Below are positions 1 to 11,580 of a stretch of 64,000 nt of DNA, in pieces. Below the pieces are notes generated by a model that saw only the letters and a list, made by a program, of their open reading frames with translations, had not been told where the DNA came from and ran no database searches. This DNA comes from Mytilus galloprovincialis. Lineage: Eukaryota > Mollusca > Bivalvia > Mytilida > Mytilidae. Each line of letters begins with the position of its first letter. The stretch's first letter is position 1. The stretch is taken from contig NC_134839.1 of the NCBI RefSeq assembly GCF_965363235.1, positions 96,119,743 to 96,183,742 of the forward strand. Direction: 5' to 3'. The position numbers and the translations under genes are program-made.

Positions 1-1543
1 TGCTTTTGGGTATGCTTGTCTAGTTAGTTTCATTATAGAAGTGGCAAGTTCTGATGTTGACTCATCTCTTTTTCGAAAACGACATTGGAGCTGTGTCCTG
101 TACATTTCGGACTTGAATTCACTCCCAAACTTTCTAGCTAAAGCCATCCTTAGTTTATCATAATCTCGTCGCTCAACTTGGTTCAAATCACTCAAAACTG
201 CCCTTGCAGAACCCTTTTATCTACTAGCTAAGTAAAGACCTTTACTATGGATTTCCCATTTATTTAAATCGGCCAAAATTTCAAATTGGGAAACATATTC
301 TTCCCAATCTTCTGTACCATCAAAAGGAGGTGGTTTCATTTTTATCTGCCCTGAGGAAAAATCTGGCGATATATTTATACTTGTTTTAAGAGTTTTAACC
401 TCTGTCCGAGATTTATCATCTGCTGGGGTACTCCCTAATAGTGGTGAACCGAAACTGGGTTTTTAAAAAAATGGTGTTTCATTTATTGGAATATCATTCT
501 TTTGATTTTCCAATTTAGGAGTGTCTGGAATCAAGCTAATGGACCCCCATCTTAACTTAGACATTTCACCGTCAGGTAAGGTTGTAGACTTGTTATTACC
601 AGTATCATTAAGTGGTGGTTGTTGTATTTTTATATTTATCAAAGTTGTACATATATCGATGCTAGTTTGTTTTGTTTGGTAAGGAACATGTGTTTATGCT
701 ATTTATAGAAAGGTCTGTTTGGTTGGGTATATAAAGTATGCGGGAAGAATTTCATGCACGGGTGGTTTGATAGTAGTTAAAGTCATTCGAGTCATTGCAG
801 TCAAGTGCTCTAGATGGTTTTTTCCAAATAAATAATTATGAGAATTATTTATTTACAGATTGATAGTCCAAGAAGAGTCGCAAATATGGATGTTGCAGTG
901 CTTGTTAGAGACAAGACAATTTTCATAATTCTCATTGATAAAAAATGAATTACGTGAACTTATTACCTGAATAAAAATGCACTTGACTTTTGCAAGTGGC
1001 TACTCCCAGAGAGTTTTGTATTATATTGATAAATGTTTTATGTTCGTTTGAGGTTACGAATTAGAACATAATAATTGATTCAGTTTTATCGGTAACCTCT
1101 ATTGATTTGGACAGACGTTCAACCTTTTGTGTTAAATCAACTTGTGATTGACTCAAATCTCTCACTTCTTGTTTCAATATTTTCACAGTTTCCGCCAAAG
1201 AACTCATCTGACTTGCCAAAGTATCTATAGTATTTCCCATAGTATTTTGAGTATCAGCTAATACTTCTTGTGTTTCTTTAACATTAGCCACAGTATCACC
1301 AATCGTATTGATGGCTGCAACTAAGTCTGAGAACTGACTGGTAATATTGTCACATACAGCATTGAATGAAATCTTATTTGAGTGAATTTCTTTATACACC
1401 ATCTCAAATATGCATTCAACCATTTGCTCATTTTCTGACCTTCGTCTTGTACCAGATCTAGGTTCAGTTTTATCTAAATCCTCCACAGTATGAGGACCAG
1501 ACTGACTCAAATATCCTTCTTCAAATTCATTAAACTCAGCCAT
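1..1543 (-). mobile_element. Ty3/gypsy-like LTR retroelement, gag region (fossil, runs off left edge)
   Basis: On the minus strand, 1543-1061 is open for about 160 residues: an acidic N-terminus, then a long heptad-like coiled coil, as in the N-terminal part of Gag in mollusc Ty3/gypsy elements. Around 430-1 the minus strand resembles the Gag capsid core, with a FDGTEDWEEY-like motif near 310. The stretch about 430-1060 between them is not recognised and may hold a later insertion; it contains a 10-bp inverted repeat (799-808 and 979-988). The element looks broken, with more than one break in the part seen. Protease, RT and integrase, if present, lie beyond the window. Family assignment is from remembered motifs, not a search. 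Confidence 0.75.
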
Positions 1544-1599
1544 ATTTACGACAAAATAAATTTATGTATAAATATTTAATTTGAAAACACTTTTTTTTA

Positions 1600-1622
1600 A
1601 AGTGTCCCGTCGGAGGTACCAA
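1600..1622 (-). other. Primer-binding-site-like sequence of the LTR element
   Basis: Next to the LTR edge the minus strand reads TGGTACCTCCGACGGG. It begins with TGG directly after the LTR terminus, where a tRNA 3' end would pair. This fixes the orientation of the gag side of the element as leftward. Confidence 0.6.
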
Positions 1623-2371
1623 TGTAACGAGCTCGCCTTTCGCTACAATTTTGGGCTCAGTGCATACAGTGTTTCAGTTGCGAGTATGAACCGATATCGT
1701 TAATATGGCTAGATGAATCAAGATTTTCCAAGGATAAATGATTTTATTAGCGGTCGGATAGTATCGACTGCTTTAATTATAGTAATAGTAACAAGTCTTA
1801 ATATACAATGACAAAAACAACTGGTCAGTTCTAACCACAATTCTTGGTATAGTTTAAACCACAATTCTTGGTAAAGTTTAACCTCAGTTATTGGTATACT
1901 TTAACCATATTTAGTGGGATACTTTAACCGGCACAGTTATTGGTATAGTTATACCACAGTTCCTGGTTATCATTAACCACAATTCAGTATTGGGTATCTT
2001 TAACCACAATTATGGGTTGTAACCAATGTCTACTAATTAATTATAACTTAATTATAATTGTCATGGCTGCCTTCACCAAGGGTTCGTAACGTTCTGTGTA
2101 TATCGACAGACTGAACACCCAAGTGTAATTTCAGAAGCCTTTTATAGTAGAACTGACCAGTCACGTGATATCATAATACACTCATACAAGGTAAATCAGC
2201 AACATAAAGTCAATCATGTGAAACAAATGTAAACCTGTTTCCTATAGGTAAACAGGTCAATGATAATAATTATTTACATACATACACAAAAGTAAAACAA
2301 CATTTATATAAACATGGTGCATATATAGAAAACAATGACAACATGAATAAGTTAATTAACAGGACGTAACA
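1623..2371 (-). mobile_element. LTR of the Ty3/gypsy-like element (749 bp)
   Basis: The segment begins TGTAACGAGC and ends GGACGTAACA on the plus strand, so it has the TG...CA ends and short inverted tips of an LTR. The PBS-like site lies directly to its left and a purine tract directly to its right. Inside, 1836-2010 holds about six degenerate repeats of 30-odd bp built on TTTAACCACAATT(C)TTGGTAT. Only one LTR is seen, so age cannot be read from LTR divergence. Confidence 0.7.
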
Positions 2372-2440
2372 TTGCCCCCCCCCCCCCCCCCCCTCTTAGT
2401 TGGCGTTTGTCCTCAAACAGGATGAATATGATCAGAACAA
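2372..2440 (-). mobile_element. Polypurine tract and end of an LTR-element internal region
   Basis: On the minus strand a purine run (AAGAG followed by about 19 G) ends four bases before the LTR start at 2371. The triplets before it read like the EDKRQLRGG ending common in Ty3/gypsy pol. So this side of the LTR is the 3' end of an internal region, truncated within about 70 bp, while the other side is a 5' start. Confidence 0.5.
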
Positions 2441-3595
2441 AAAAATGAGAGAAATGGATTTCACTGCATGTTTTAGGTATAATTGAACTTACTAATCAAC
2501 TTATTCAGTCCAATATAATTACCATCCGTCCATGCGCGTAGCTACGTTTACGTCAAAACGCCCGGGCGTACACTTGAATTTTAAAATAAAACAAATATTC
2601 GACATAGAATAAGAAAAACTGGCCAAAATCACATCAGCCTTTTTTTCAATGGATTGTAATTTTGAATAAAAAGGGACTAAATTTACTCAAATAGATCATT
2701 TAACATATTTGTTCGAATCTTTGGTAAAAGTCTGAATCTACAATGAATTCTACGTACTTTTCTTATATTTACAGCAATTCACTATCTGCTCAGATTCGAT
2801 ATGCTGTTTGTATTTTTGTCGAGCCAGTGATTTATGTCCCAAAAGCGAGACAAAGCGGCGTCAACATTTAGGTTCCGAATGTGGATAAAGTCTTTTGAAT
2901 GACTTTCCGTGAAATTTTACGAAAGTTGGACAGAAACTGTTTATGAACAAAAGAGTATTCAGAGCAATATAATAATGCAATTATATCTTTAATTTTCCCG
3001 CATTTTAAGGACAAAATGTATTTCTTTCTGCAGTTAATAAGTGGTCGCAGTTTGGGCTTACATTTTGTTATTTCTCAATTACATTAACTACTTGTCGAAC
3101 CTTCATCGAATTTTATGAAAATGCCGAAGAAGCTTTTTTTTCTATTACTTATGTCTAAAGCTAAAATTTTGAAAGCATTTTTTTCGTTAATTTTTCTGTT
3201 CTTTTCTGATAGACAGCAGGATAGCCGGACTCTTCTATACGCAATGAATTGTTTTACATGCTCAATTTATAAACCTTCATATCTTGTGAAATATTCCAGA
3301 TCAAGAAAAAAATATCAAAAGAAAATTTTAGATTTTTTTTAAATCCCTTTAAAGGAACGATAAATTGATTCACTTTTTGTGGGAAGAAATCCTAGGTGTT
3401 CCAGAATTTTTTTATATTGCACCTCTTAGAAATATTTTTTTTCGTGTTCATTAAAAGGTGCTTTTGTGGATTGTATGCTCACTCACGGCACCATTTAAAC
3501 TTATTTAAAAGTAATATTGGTTTGGACGTTTTCTGTAAAACCAATGACCATTAGGCTAGCTTCCAGTTTAACACGATGAATAAGTTATAAAAATA
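2441..3595. other. Intergenic, probable old repeat; no gene
   Basis: No coding exon is supported. A stretch from about 2812 (TTTTTGTCGAGCC onward) looks like an old copy of a common bivalve dispersed repeat. The motif GCGTAGCTACG near 2535 with CGGGCGTACAC (2565) has a diverged inverted counterpart at 3880-3918 (GGGCGTACACGT ... CAGCTACGCCACTG), so 2527-3920 could be one decayed TIR element. The 75-residue frame at 3115-3342 is Lys/Phe-rich and shows no domain. Confidence 0.3.
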
Positions 3596-3720
3596 AAATT
3601 GAGAATGGAAATGGGGAATGTGCCAAAGAGACAACAACCCGACCATAGAAAAAAACAACAGCAGAAGGTCACCAACAGATTACAAGATTTAACCAAAACA
3701 TATTACAAGATTTAACCAAA
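3596..3720 (+). repeat. Dispersed repeat family D, copy 1
   Basis: Shares AAAATTGAGAATGGAAATGG, the GTGCCAAAGAGACAACAACC stretch and the CAGAAGGTCACCAACAG stretch with copies at 16106, 26727, 27455 and (inverted) 47895. The 3' part is replaced here by a short duplicated ACATATTACAAGATTTAACC. Confidence 0.7.
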
Positions 3721-4411
3721 ACAAAAAAACCATTTAGATTCAAAAGTATGTTGCTATCAATGATTTTTTACTGACAGGAATCATTACGGTATCTCATTCT
3801 CGATAGCTTTCGGGGGCTTCGTCCCTTTCGAACCCACTACCAGCAGGTAGACACCCCTCATATCCATCGCCAAGTATCGGGCGTACACGTAAAAATGACC
3901 CAGCTACGCCACTGCCGTCTCCAATAATGATCCATTTTACAAAGAAAAAATGCTATTTTTTATAAGAAATAGTTTTATTGTTCGATAGTCATTTTATAGA
4001 ACGATTATACCATTCGCAATTTTTTTTTAAATATCGTTTTACTGTAAAATCATACTTATTATCTTTTTTTCATTATCTCCCTTTAGTTCGAGGTATTCCT
4101 ATATTATCGATAATTGAGTTATTACATTAGTTTTGCCGATAATTTTTTTTAAGAAATGGTGTTTGTACTCAATTTTTATTTCATTTGAGATTATAACTGC
4201 TAAATGAAAGATTTAATAGAATACTTTTGCAAATGAAATTTTTATTTTACACTTTCACGTTTAATGAACTAATATTAGTACATAAATATATTTTGACCCC
4301 TTTACAGTTGTTAAGTTTTTGTGATTAGGTATTTTTGAAAACGGCTTGCAAAGATAGCAAGCATTTCTAGGTAAAAATTTAAAGAAAAGCAGAAATTAAC
4401 ATCTTCCTGTA
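3721..4411. other. Intergenic, nothing recognised
   Basis: AT-rich with no supported exon. The end near 3880-3918 is the possible right arm of the decayed TIR element noted at 2441-3595. Confidence 0.4.
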
Positions 4412-6289
4412 ATGGAAATTGTAAAATTCACTTTCGATCCGGTAACACTAAATAGCGACAAGAATAACAATGTAACGACAAGAATACTATGTAGCGACAA
4501 GAAATTTAATATTCTATCAATAAATATAAATTTAAATATTTCTAAGGGTTTGAATGTTTGCCCTACTCCCAATTACATAGATAATTTGAAACTGGGAGAT
4601 GACCTTGATAACTTTGCCAGAACCCTCAGAATCAAAGAATATTTTGGTAACAAGGATAAAGAGGTGGATAATAAGGAAGACTCAGACACGTCTGACTCGG
4701 AGGAAGAAATCATAATTCCGCATTTTAAAAAGAAGAGTTCATGGATTCCAAAACCTAGTAAATCTGCTACACTGGGAGATGTTATCGACAAAATCAAATC
4801 GGATGTTGTTCGTCTAGCTAGCAACAAGTACTCGTCATTTTATAACACCTCTCCTGACGAGAAAAAAGCCACATACAATCGCTGAGAAACCGAGATGATA
4901 TTGTGATAAAACCAGCAGACAAGGGCAGTGCCGTTGTGGTAATGGACAAAGCTAACTTCATCGCGGAAGCAGTGCGTCAGCTCTCTGATGAGAGATTTTA
5001 TAAGAAGCTAGACTATGTATGACAGGCTACTTCCGAGTTTAGCTCCAAAATTATCACTGCGTTACCGTGAAACCATGTACAATAACGGTCACATAGATGA
5101 GGATACAATTGGTTATTTAAAACCAGAGAATGCCAAGCCTGGTTGATTGTATCTTCTTCCCAAAATACACAAGGTTAACAACCCTGGTAGACCCATTGTA
5201 TCCGCAAACGGCCATCCGACTGAGAAAATCTAGGAATTCGTCGATTTTCATTTAAAATCTCATGTAGAAAATCTTCCTTCCCACATTCAAGACACTACAG
5301 ATTATCTTCGTAAAATGGAATCCATGAACCCTCTTCCTCCGGAAACCCTCCTTGTCACTTTAGATGTCACCTCATTGTATACCAACATACCTCATGATAA
5401 CGGCATACAATCTTGTAGGGAAATATGGGACTCGCGCAACATGTTAGAACCACCTACTGAATGTTTAGTCCAGCTGCTTACTCTGGTCCTGAAATGCAAC
5501 AATTTCACCTTTAACGATGATCATTACCTTCAAATAAACGGGACAGCGATGGGGACGAAAATGGCACCGTCTTACGCCAATATTTTCATGGGCAAATTAG
5601 AAAAACAAATTATTGCAGCATCTTTATCCAAACCTTTGTCTTGGTTCCGTTTCATTGATGATGTTGACATGAAATGGATTGAATCCCAACAAAAACTGGA
5701 TGATTTCATCAGACATGCAAACAACGCCCACCATTCAATTAAATTTACGTATGAAATTTCCGACTCTAAGATATCTTTCTTAGACACAACCACATCTATA
5801 AAGGACGGTGTCATATCAACAGACCTCTACTGTAAACCCACAGATAAACATCAGTACCTTTCTCCCCAAAGTTGTCACCCCAAACACTGTACAAAAAGTA
5901 TCCCGTACAGTCAAGCTCTCAGAGTCAAGCGGATTTGAAAAAACGAGGTTATAAGAAATTGGACATAGATAAGGGGTTTGCGCGATAACAATAACAGCCG
6001 CAATGACATCTTACAGTACAAACGAAAGAGGCGCAGCAAAATAGTCCCGTTTGTTCTAACATACAATCCAGCCTTTACTAACCTTTCACGTTTGATCCGT
6101 GCCAATTGGCAAACTATTGTCAAACACCCTAAATTATCCAAGATCTTTCCCAATCCTCCTGTCTTAGCTTTTCGGAGACCAGCAAGTCTGAAAGACTTAT
6201 TTGTTAGACCTGACGTCTCCTCAAATACAAGCTGTTCAATTGCAGGATGCTTATTTTTATCCTTAAATGACTGCTCTACCTGCTTATAG
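4412..6289 (+). mobile_element. Penelope-like retroelement, broken
   Basis: Three plus-strand frames together cover a Penelope-type reverse transcriptase. 4412-4885 carries the N-terminal part, with LSKGL-like text (ISKGLNVCPTP), DDLDNFARTLRIKEYF and KKKSSWIPKPSKSATL. 5315-5938 carries the RT core with [34 protein letters not shown] and [10 protein letters not shown] in the catalytic position. 5978-6289 carries the segment after the RT (VPFVLTYNPAF, FPNPPVLAFRRPASLKDLFV). The coding sequence changes frame between these blocks and the block between 4885 and 5315 contains in-frame stops. No GIY-YIG endonuclease follows; the frame ends within its Cys-containing lead-in. A decayed copy; family by remembered motifs. 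Confidence 0.85.
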
Positions 6290-6456
6290 TATCAATTTTA
6301 ACTTATTAATTTTCACCTAACCTCACCTAAGTACATCCTTAAATTTTTACGAGTTAAAAAAATGTTTGCCTGAAAATTTTCTTCAACTCTATAACTTAAA
6401 ATAGGAAAACAAATCAGCATGAAAAGTTCTACATTGTCAAAATCGTCAGTTTACTC

Positions 6457-7240
6457 AATTCAATTCAATTCAAAGTTTTATTTAGTGTCGATATTCAATA
6501 AACTACATAAACACAAGCTCTAGTGAGCTTTTCAAATCGACTTAATAACAAAATACAAAACACGAACACACAATACAATACACACATACAAAAGTCATGA
6601 AAACAACACAATTTTAAACCTATAATGCATAGTAAGATACCACAAATGACATATATAAGTTAAAAGCATATATATATAGTACACTTAAAACATAGCTTAG
6701 TTAATAATTAGAGTCACACAAAAAATAAAAGTAAAATAAAACAGGCATAAACACTATATGCATGCACTGCACTGGCATGAGCTGTTACTTGGATCCCATG
6801 TTTGTACCAGTTTTTTGAATTGGTCAATAGATGTTTCCATTCGACAATGGTTCGGTAGCTCATTCCAGATTTGTGCAGCATTATAGCGAAACAATCTTAA
6901 GCCATACTTAAGTTAGTAGTTCGAACTCTTGGGAGTAATGCTGTTTTCTGTGATCTTAAATCATACTTGTTGATTTTTATATCAATCAAATCATGAAGGT
7001 AGCTCGGACTTTTTTTGTGAATTATTTTAAATGTTTCTATTGCAATTGTTTTTATTCTTCTTATTTTTAAAGATGGTAATTCAGATTTTTCTAGCAGTTT
7101 TTCGTAAGGACTATCATAATCTTCATAAATAAATCTCAGAGCTTTTTCTTGAATTTTTTCCATTTTAAAAGATTTTTTTTCACTACAGTAGTGCCAAATT
7201 ACTGGACAATAGTTAAAATCTTAAAGAATGAATAAGAAGT
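6457..7240 (-). mobile_element. LINE 3' end (Jockey/CR1-like C-terminus)
   Basis: Read on the minus strand, 7230-6897 encodes the region after the RT core: NYCPVIWHYCS, then EKIQEKALRFIYEDYDSPYEKLL and ETFKIIHKKSPSYLHDLI. In a neighbouring frame it continues near 6900-6776 with YGLRLFRYNAAQIWNELPNH and ends in a short Cys-rich tail (SSCQCSACI) before a stop. The 3' untranslated part runs to about 6457 and ends in TTGAATTGAATTGAATT, a pentamer tail typical of some LINE 3' ends. The copy is 5'-truncated and frameshifted once near 6900. Confidence 0.85.
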
Positions 7241-7940
7241 ATATGCTGTTAACCTACCTAGCCTGTTTAAATATTTACCCATACGTTTTAGAATTCAGTA
7301 ACTGTAACCATTACGAACGCACTATCCAATGATACGTTCTCAATATAATAATTAAGAGAGTTCTGGTATAAATTAACAAGATCATAATTTAATTAAGAAT
7401 ATCGAAAATGTATACTATATCTTTTAGCATGTGGTGCAGCACCCACTAGAAATTGAAACTGGTCCGGTTATAAAAAATATTGATATTGAAATTATGTAGA
7501 GTATGTTTAAATGTACTGAAGACCTTTTGAAGATGAAAAACATGTTTTGTTATATTGTTATGTATATTCAGATATTCGTACTGTTAAATTTGATGATGAG
7601 ATTTTTTTAATATGTTTGATAATGATAAAATTGGTATTTCTGTTTACAAATGACAACATGGTATTTTATGCTGCCAAAATTTGCAATGCAATTTTGATAA
7701 GGCGAACATGTATTTTATACTTATGATAGATGACTTGTATTTGTATTATATTTGCAGAAAAAAAATGTTTTATAGTCTCTCTCACCTCTTTTTACAGTGG
7801 ATCTTGTGGTCTCTTGTTGTTAACTGTTGTGTTTTAATGTGCTGTCATATATTACATAAATGTAAGAAGTGGTGACTTTTAATAAAGTATTTTCTTTTTT
7901 CTTCTCTTGTCTACGATCAGTATCCACTAATGATACATTT
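7241..7940. other. Intergenic, nothing recognised
   Basis: AT-rich, no supported exon. The 64-residue frame at 7681-7875 shows no domain or splice context. Confidence 0.4.
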
Positions 7941-7944
7941 TTCC

Positions 7945-8060
7945 AAGAACAAATACTATCTTTTATAAGAAATATTTCTGTAGTGTAATTTCAAGGATTT
8001 GCATTATAGTACTATTACCAGAGATATATATCATATATATGCATAGATGTTCAGTAGTTG
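7945..8060 (+). repeat. Direct-repeat unit, left copy
   Basis: CAAATACTATCTTTTATAAG ... TTGCATTATAGTACTATTACCAGA is repeated at about 8568-8670 (CCAAATACTATCTTTAATAA ... TTGCATTATAGTACTATTACCAGA). Both end in an ACCAGAGATATAT-like sequence that also forms the ends of the MITE at 8705-9477, so both are probably ends of related elements. Confidence 0.55.
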
Positions 8061-8297
8061 TCGTTTGTTGATGTGGTTCATAAGTGTTTCTCGTTTTTTA
8101 TATAAATTGGACCGTTGGTTTTCCCGTTTAACTGGTTTTACACTGGTAATTTTTGGGCCCTTTATATGTTGATGTTCGGCGTAAGACTAGGCTCCGTGTT
8201 GAAGACCGTACTTTGACCTATAATGGTTTACTTTTTTAAATTGCGACTTGGGTGGAGAGTTGTCTCATTAGCACTCATACCACATCTTCTTATACAT
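8047..8297 (+). repeat. tRNA-like SINE family A, copy 1
   Basis: Head reads TTCAGTAGTTGTCGTTTGTT followed by GTGGTTCATAAG, resembling pol III A and B boxes. The body has GACCGTTGGTTTTCCCG, TTTTTGGGCCCTTTATA and CTCCGTGTTGAAGACCGTAC. The tail is GGAGAGTTGTCTCATTAGCA then CTCATACCACATCTTCTTAT. Copies of head, body or tail recur at 24.0, 24.7, 29.5 (inverted), 41.5, 42.1, 51.6, 56.0-56.6, 61.1 and 61.6 kb (inverted). The 76-residue frame over the tail (8252-8482) is chance. Confidence 0.75.
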
Positions 8298-8704
8298 GTT
8301 CTATCTGGACATACATTTACTTCTTATCTATATTGCTCCACTCCAATTCCCACCATGTGGCTGGCAAAGTCCATGTAACAATAATTATAACAACCCTCAA
8401 TGCCCTAATACATTGCTGGTGTGGATTTTATATCAAGTTGAGCTCACAGTCCACCAGAACACGTGACATGAAAACCTATTAGAACACAATATGCTGACTC
8501 CAAGCCATAAATTCTGCTTTTACTCCTGAATGATCATGTATACTGCATGCTTAGCACTAATTATTATTAAGACCAAATACTATCTTTAATAAAAATAAAA
8601 TGTAGCGTAACTTCAGGGATTAATCATTTGCATTATAGTACTATTACCAGAAACATATAATCATGAGCATATATAGTGACATTGTTATAATAATGTCCAG
8701 CTGC

Positions 8705-9477
8705 TCAGTATGACCAAGGATTTGTATAGTAATACCAGACACATTATATACACAAATATATATATATATACAAGTACACACCCGTGATATCGCGGGTCCG
8801 TGACTGAATTAAATTATATAACTATGCCTAAGTCTTATTTTAGTAATTGGTATTGTCATCTGATAAAGTCATGTCGAGTATAAGATACACAGTTTTCTCT
8901 GCTTTCAAATCTTTCTGCTTGAACCTGTCGACCTGGAACTTATCAATTATTGGTAATATTAATTATTTGGAAAACAAAGGTCCTGGCTATCCAGGAATGG
9001 AGTATTTTTTAATCAACAGCACTGTCCTATATTAGTTATCTTAGAAAGTCTTGCTGATTGCTGAATAAAACTACAATAGGGAACAATTTGACAATGATTG
9101 AATTAAGTAGTGTCAGCCCTTTGATTATGACCCGTGTATATAGCGAATCCTAAATACACCGTTTGGTGGTGCGCCTGTCAAATGCGGAATGTACAGATAA
9201 GGTAATAGCTAACAGGTGAACATGGTGAATATACTATTGGTATCGGTATCGGATTCGACCCGGAACTTGTTAATTATTGGCAATATTAATTATGTGGAAA
9301 ACAAAAGGGTCTGGAGTGGTGTAATTTTTAATCTATACCATTGTCCTATATTAGTTATATATAGAGTTGAATTCTTTGATTTGTCGTTTTTACCCGATGA
9401 CGGCTGACAAATTGGACCTCGTAATTTTAGTATTATAGATATATGTCTCTGGTAATACTTACTATACAAATCCTTGC
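8705..9477. mobile_element. MITE-like TIR element
   Basis: CAAGGATTTGTATAGTAATA + CCAGACACATTATAT at the left matches, inverted, ATATATGTCTCTGG + TAATACTTACTATACAAATCCTTG at the right. Inside are two diverged direct units: AACTTATCAATTATTGGTAATATTAATTAT near 8937 and AACTTGTTAATTATTGGCAATATTAATTAT near 9262, each followed by a CACTGTCCTATATTAGTTAT-like stretch. No transposase is encoded; the 60-odd residue frames at 8847 and 9216 are shadows of these repeats. Confidence 0.6.
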
Positions 9478-9585
9478 TATTTAATTGCTATACAGATGAT
9501 TGGTACCTAGAAATTGGAACTTGTTGTCTATTTATTATGTCCAAGCTAGCCGTAATGTACCAAAATTTGTTTGATTTTCCATTGA

Positions 9586-9700
9586 AAAAGTGTGAGGGTA
9601 TCTACACATACAACACAGTTCCATGTCAGCACTCTGATTGGTTTACCAGATGCCTGAAAATGATCCTGTGCATGGTGTATGTTAGATACCTCACACTTTT
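9586..9700. mobile_element. Short MITE, 115 bp
   Basis: AAAAGTGTGAGGGTATCTAC at the left edge pairs with the complement of GTTAGATACCTCACACTTTT at the right edge, giving an imperfect inverted repeat of about 28 bp with a spacer near 60 bp. Confidence 0.6.
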
Positions 9701-11580
9701 AGCCAGAAACTATAATTTACTAGTAACACATTTTAGCTAATATATTAGTGTAATACTACCATTATTTTTTCTTGATATAATTTAATGATTATTGCATTTT
9801 TTTTTTTAATATTTCCCTTTAGTTGAAGTTTTTATAACAAATAATGAATTTGTCGTAGAATTTATTCGAAATTAAATTGGTATAAAAATCCATTAGTATC
9901 GAGATTAAAACTTCAACAAAAAACCGAAACGGAATGTTTTTGCAATCAAAAGTTATTTTTATACTTGCATGTTTTACGAAATAAAATTGGTAGAAAACCT
10001 AATTTTTGACAAAAATTAATTGATATTCTTTTTGTTTGAGAACCTTTCTTGAATTCGCTTGTAGAGATAACAAGTATAAAATTAAATTGCGAAAATAGAA
10101 TAACAATAAATGAGACTGAAAAATTTAAAGAGATGCTGCAAGGATCTTGAAGTCTGTAAAAAGAGGGGTCTTTCCAATTTTGAAAAGAAGAAATAATAAC
10201 CTTCTACGTACAGATAGAGGCAAATAAAAAACAACAGGTTAATATGCGTCAGAGGCGCTTTCTGCATATAACTTCATCAGTACTCAATCTCTCAAAGCCG
10301 AATATTTAAGCCAACGTGAAGTATGTATAAGAACCCAACTTGACATTCGAAGAGCTAAAGGTTTATGAAAGTGGGAGTTTAAAACCTGATCTCGGGTATT
10401 GATGGAATGTTAGTTCTATTTTTTTAGTGACTAGATTTGCCATAGCATTAAATCATGCAAATAGGTAAAGTGGTGAGGTATATGTTCTCCTGGGGTCAGG
10501 TCGGCAGAGGAAAACGATGATGTTTAATTGGCGGCCTGTTGTAAGGCAAAACTTTTAGTCTAAACTAACTGCCCTCATCTTAGTCGACCTACCCTGAAGA
10601 ACCCAAAACTATTTGATTTATTGTGCGTTTGTTCTCCATCTTAACATGTTTTAAATATTTGGCACAGGACGTTATGATAAAAACGATGAACCGAATTGCA
10701 TCCATCCGGTTGTATAGATGTAGATGGGGTTGGTGTTCTGGAAAATCTATGAAAATGAGCCCAAAATTGTCGATGTCGTTCTAATATTCAGTAATGACAA
10801 TAATACTCTGAGAACTCAGACTAACTAACCATGTGTTAAAGTTGTCTCAGAGTAAAATGATACATGTTTTAATTTTGTCTACTGTCATATGATAACATGC
10901 AATGCATTGAATTAGTGAAAACTTGGCAACATATTAAATATGCCTGCAAGCATGTCTGAAACTTGATGTTGCGAAAAATCATACAACTCGAATTTTCAAG
11001 TTTTCGTTATTTCAAGACATCGCTGACTAACAAAAAGAAGCAGTATTAAACTGCATGTATACTCCAAGATCGGTAATAATTTAGGGAAAATTCAAAGGAC
11101 ATTGCTTGGATCAGTTATTATGACACCATATGGAAAATCTGGATTATTGTATGATCTTGTATTGATTACAAAACACCGCTATTTTGAGAACCCAATTCTA
11201 CAGTAGATGACAAACTACGGAAGCCTTTTAGGGCCATGCTAATTTACTTTTTACAATTTGTTATAACAATAGTCATACAAATGCCTTCTCTTTACCTATG
11301 AATGACATGTATTTTTCACATTTCTTGAAAAAAATAAGTTAAGAAATATTATAGGTAAAAATTAAAGTAAAAGAGATTGGTGTTTTTATTTTTTGTTTGT
11401 TTTATTTTGTTAATAAACTGTGCTATGTGCTGACTTGTTGACATCCTTTTCTAACAGTCCCAGATTAGGGTATAGTTGAGTGTTTTAAAGCCATTACTTT
11501 CTTTAAGCCTGTCCTATGTAATTGGCGTTTCTTAAAGTCCACTTTATACAAACACAGATCTTATATATAAAAAAAAAACT
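9701..11580. other. Intergenic, nothing recognised
   Basis: No domain-bearing frame or convincing exon. The 61-residue minus-strand frame at 10082-10267 is hydrophobic and AT-driven with no supporting splice sites. Confidence 0.4.

Noticed and set aside
4573-4827. 84-residue minus-strand frame
   Set aside because: Shadow of the Penelope-like coding frame on the plus strand.
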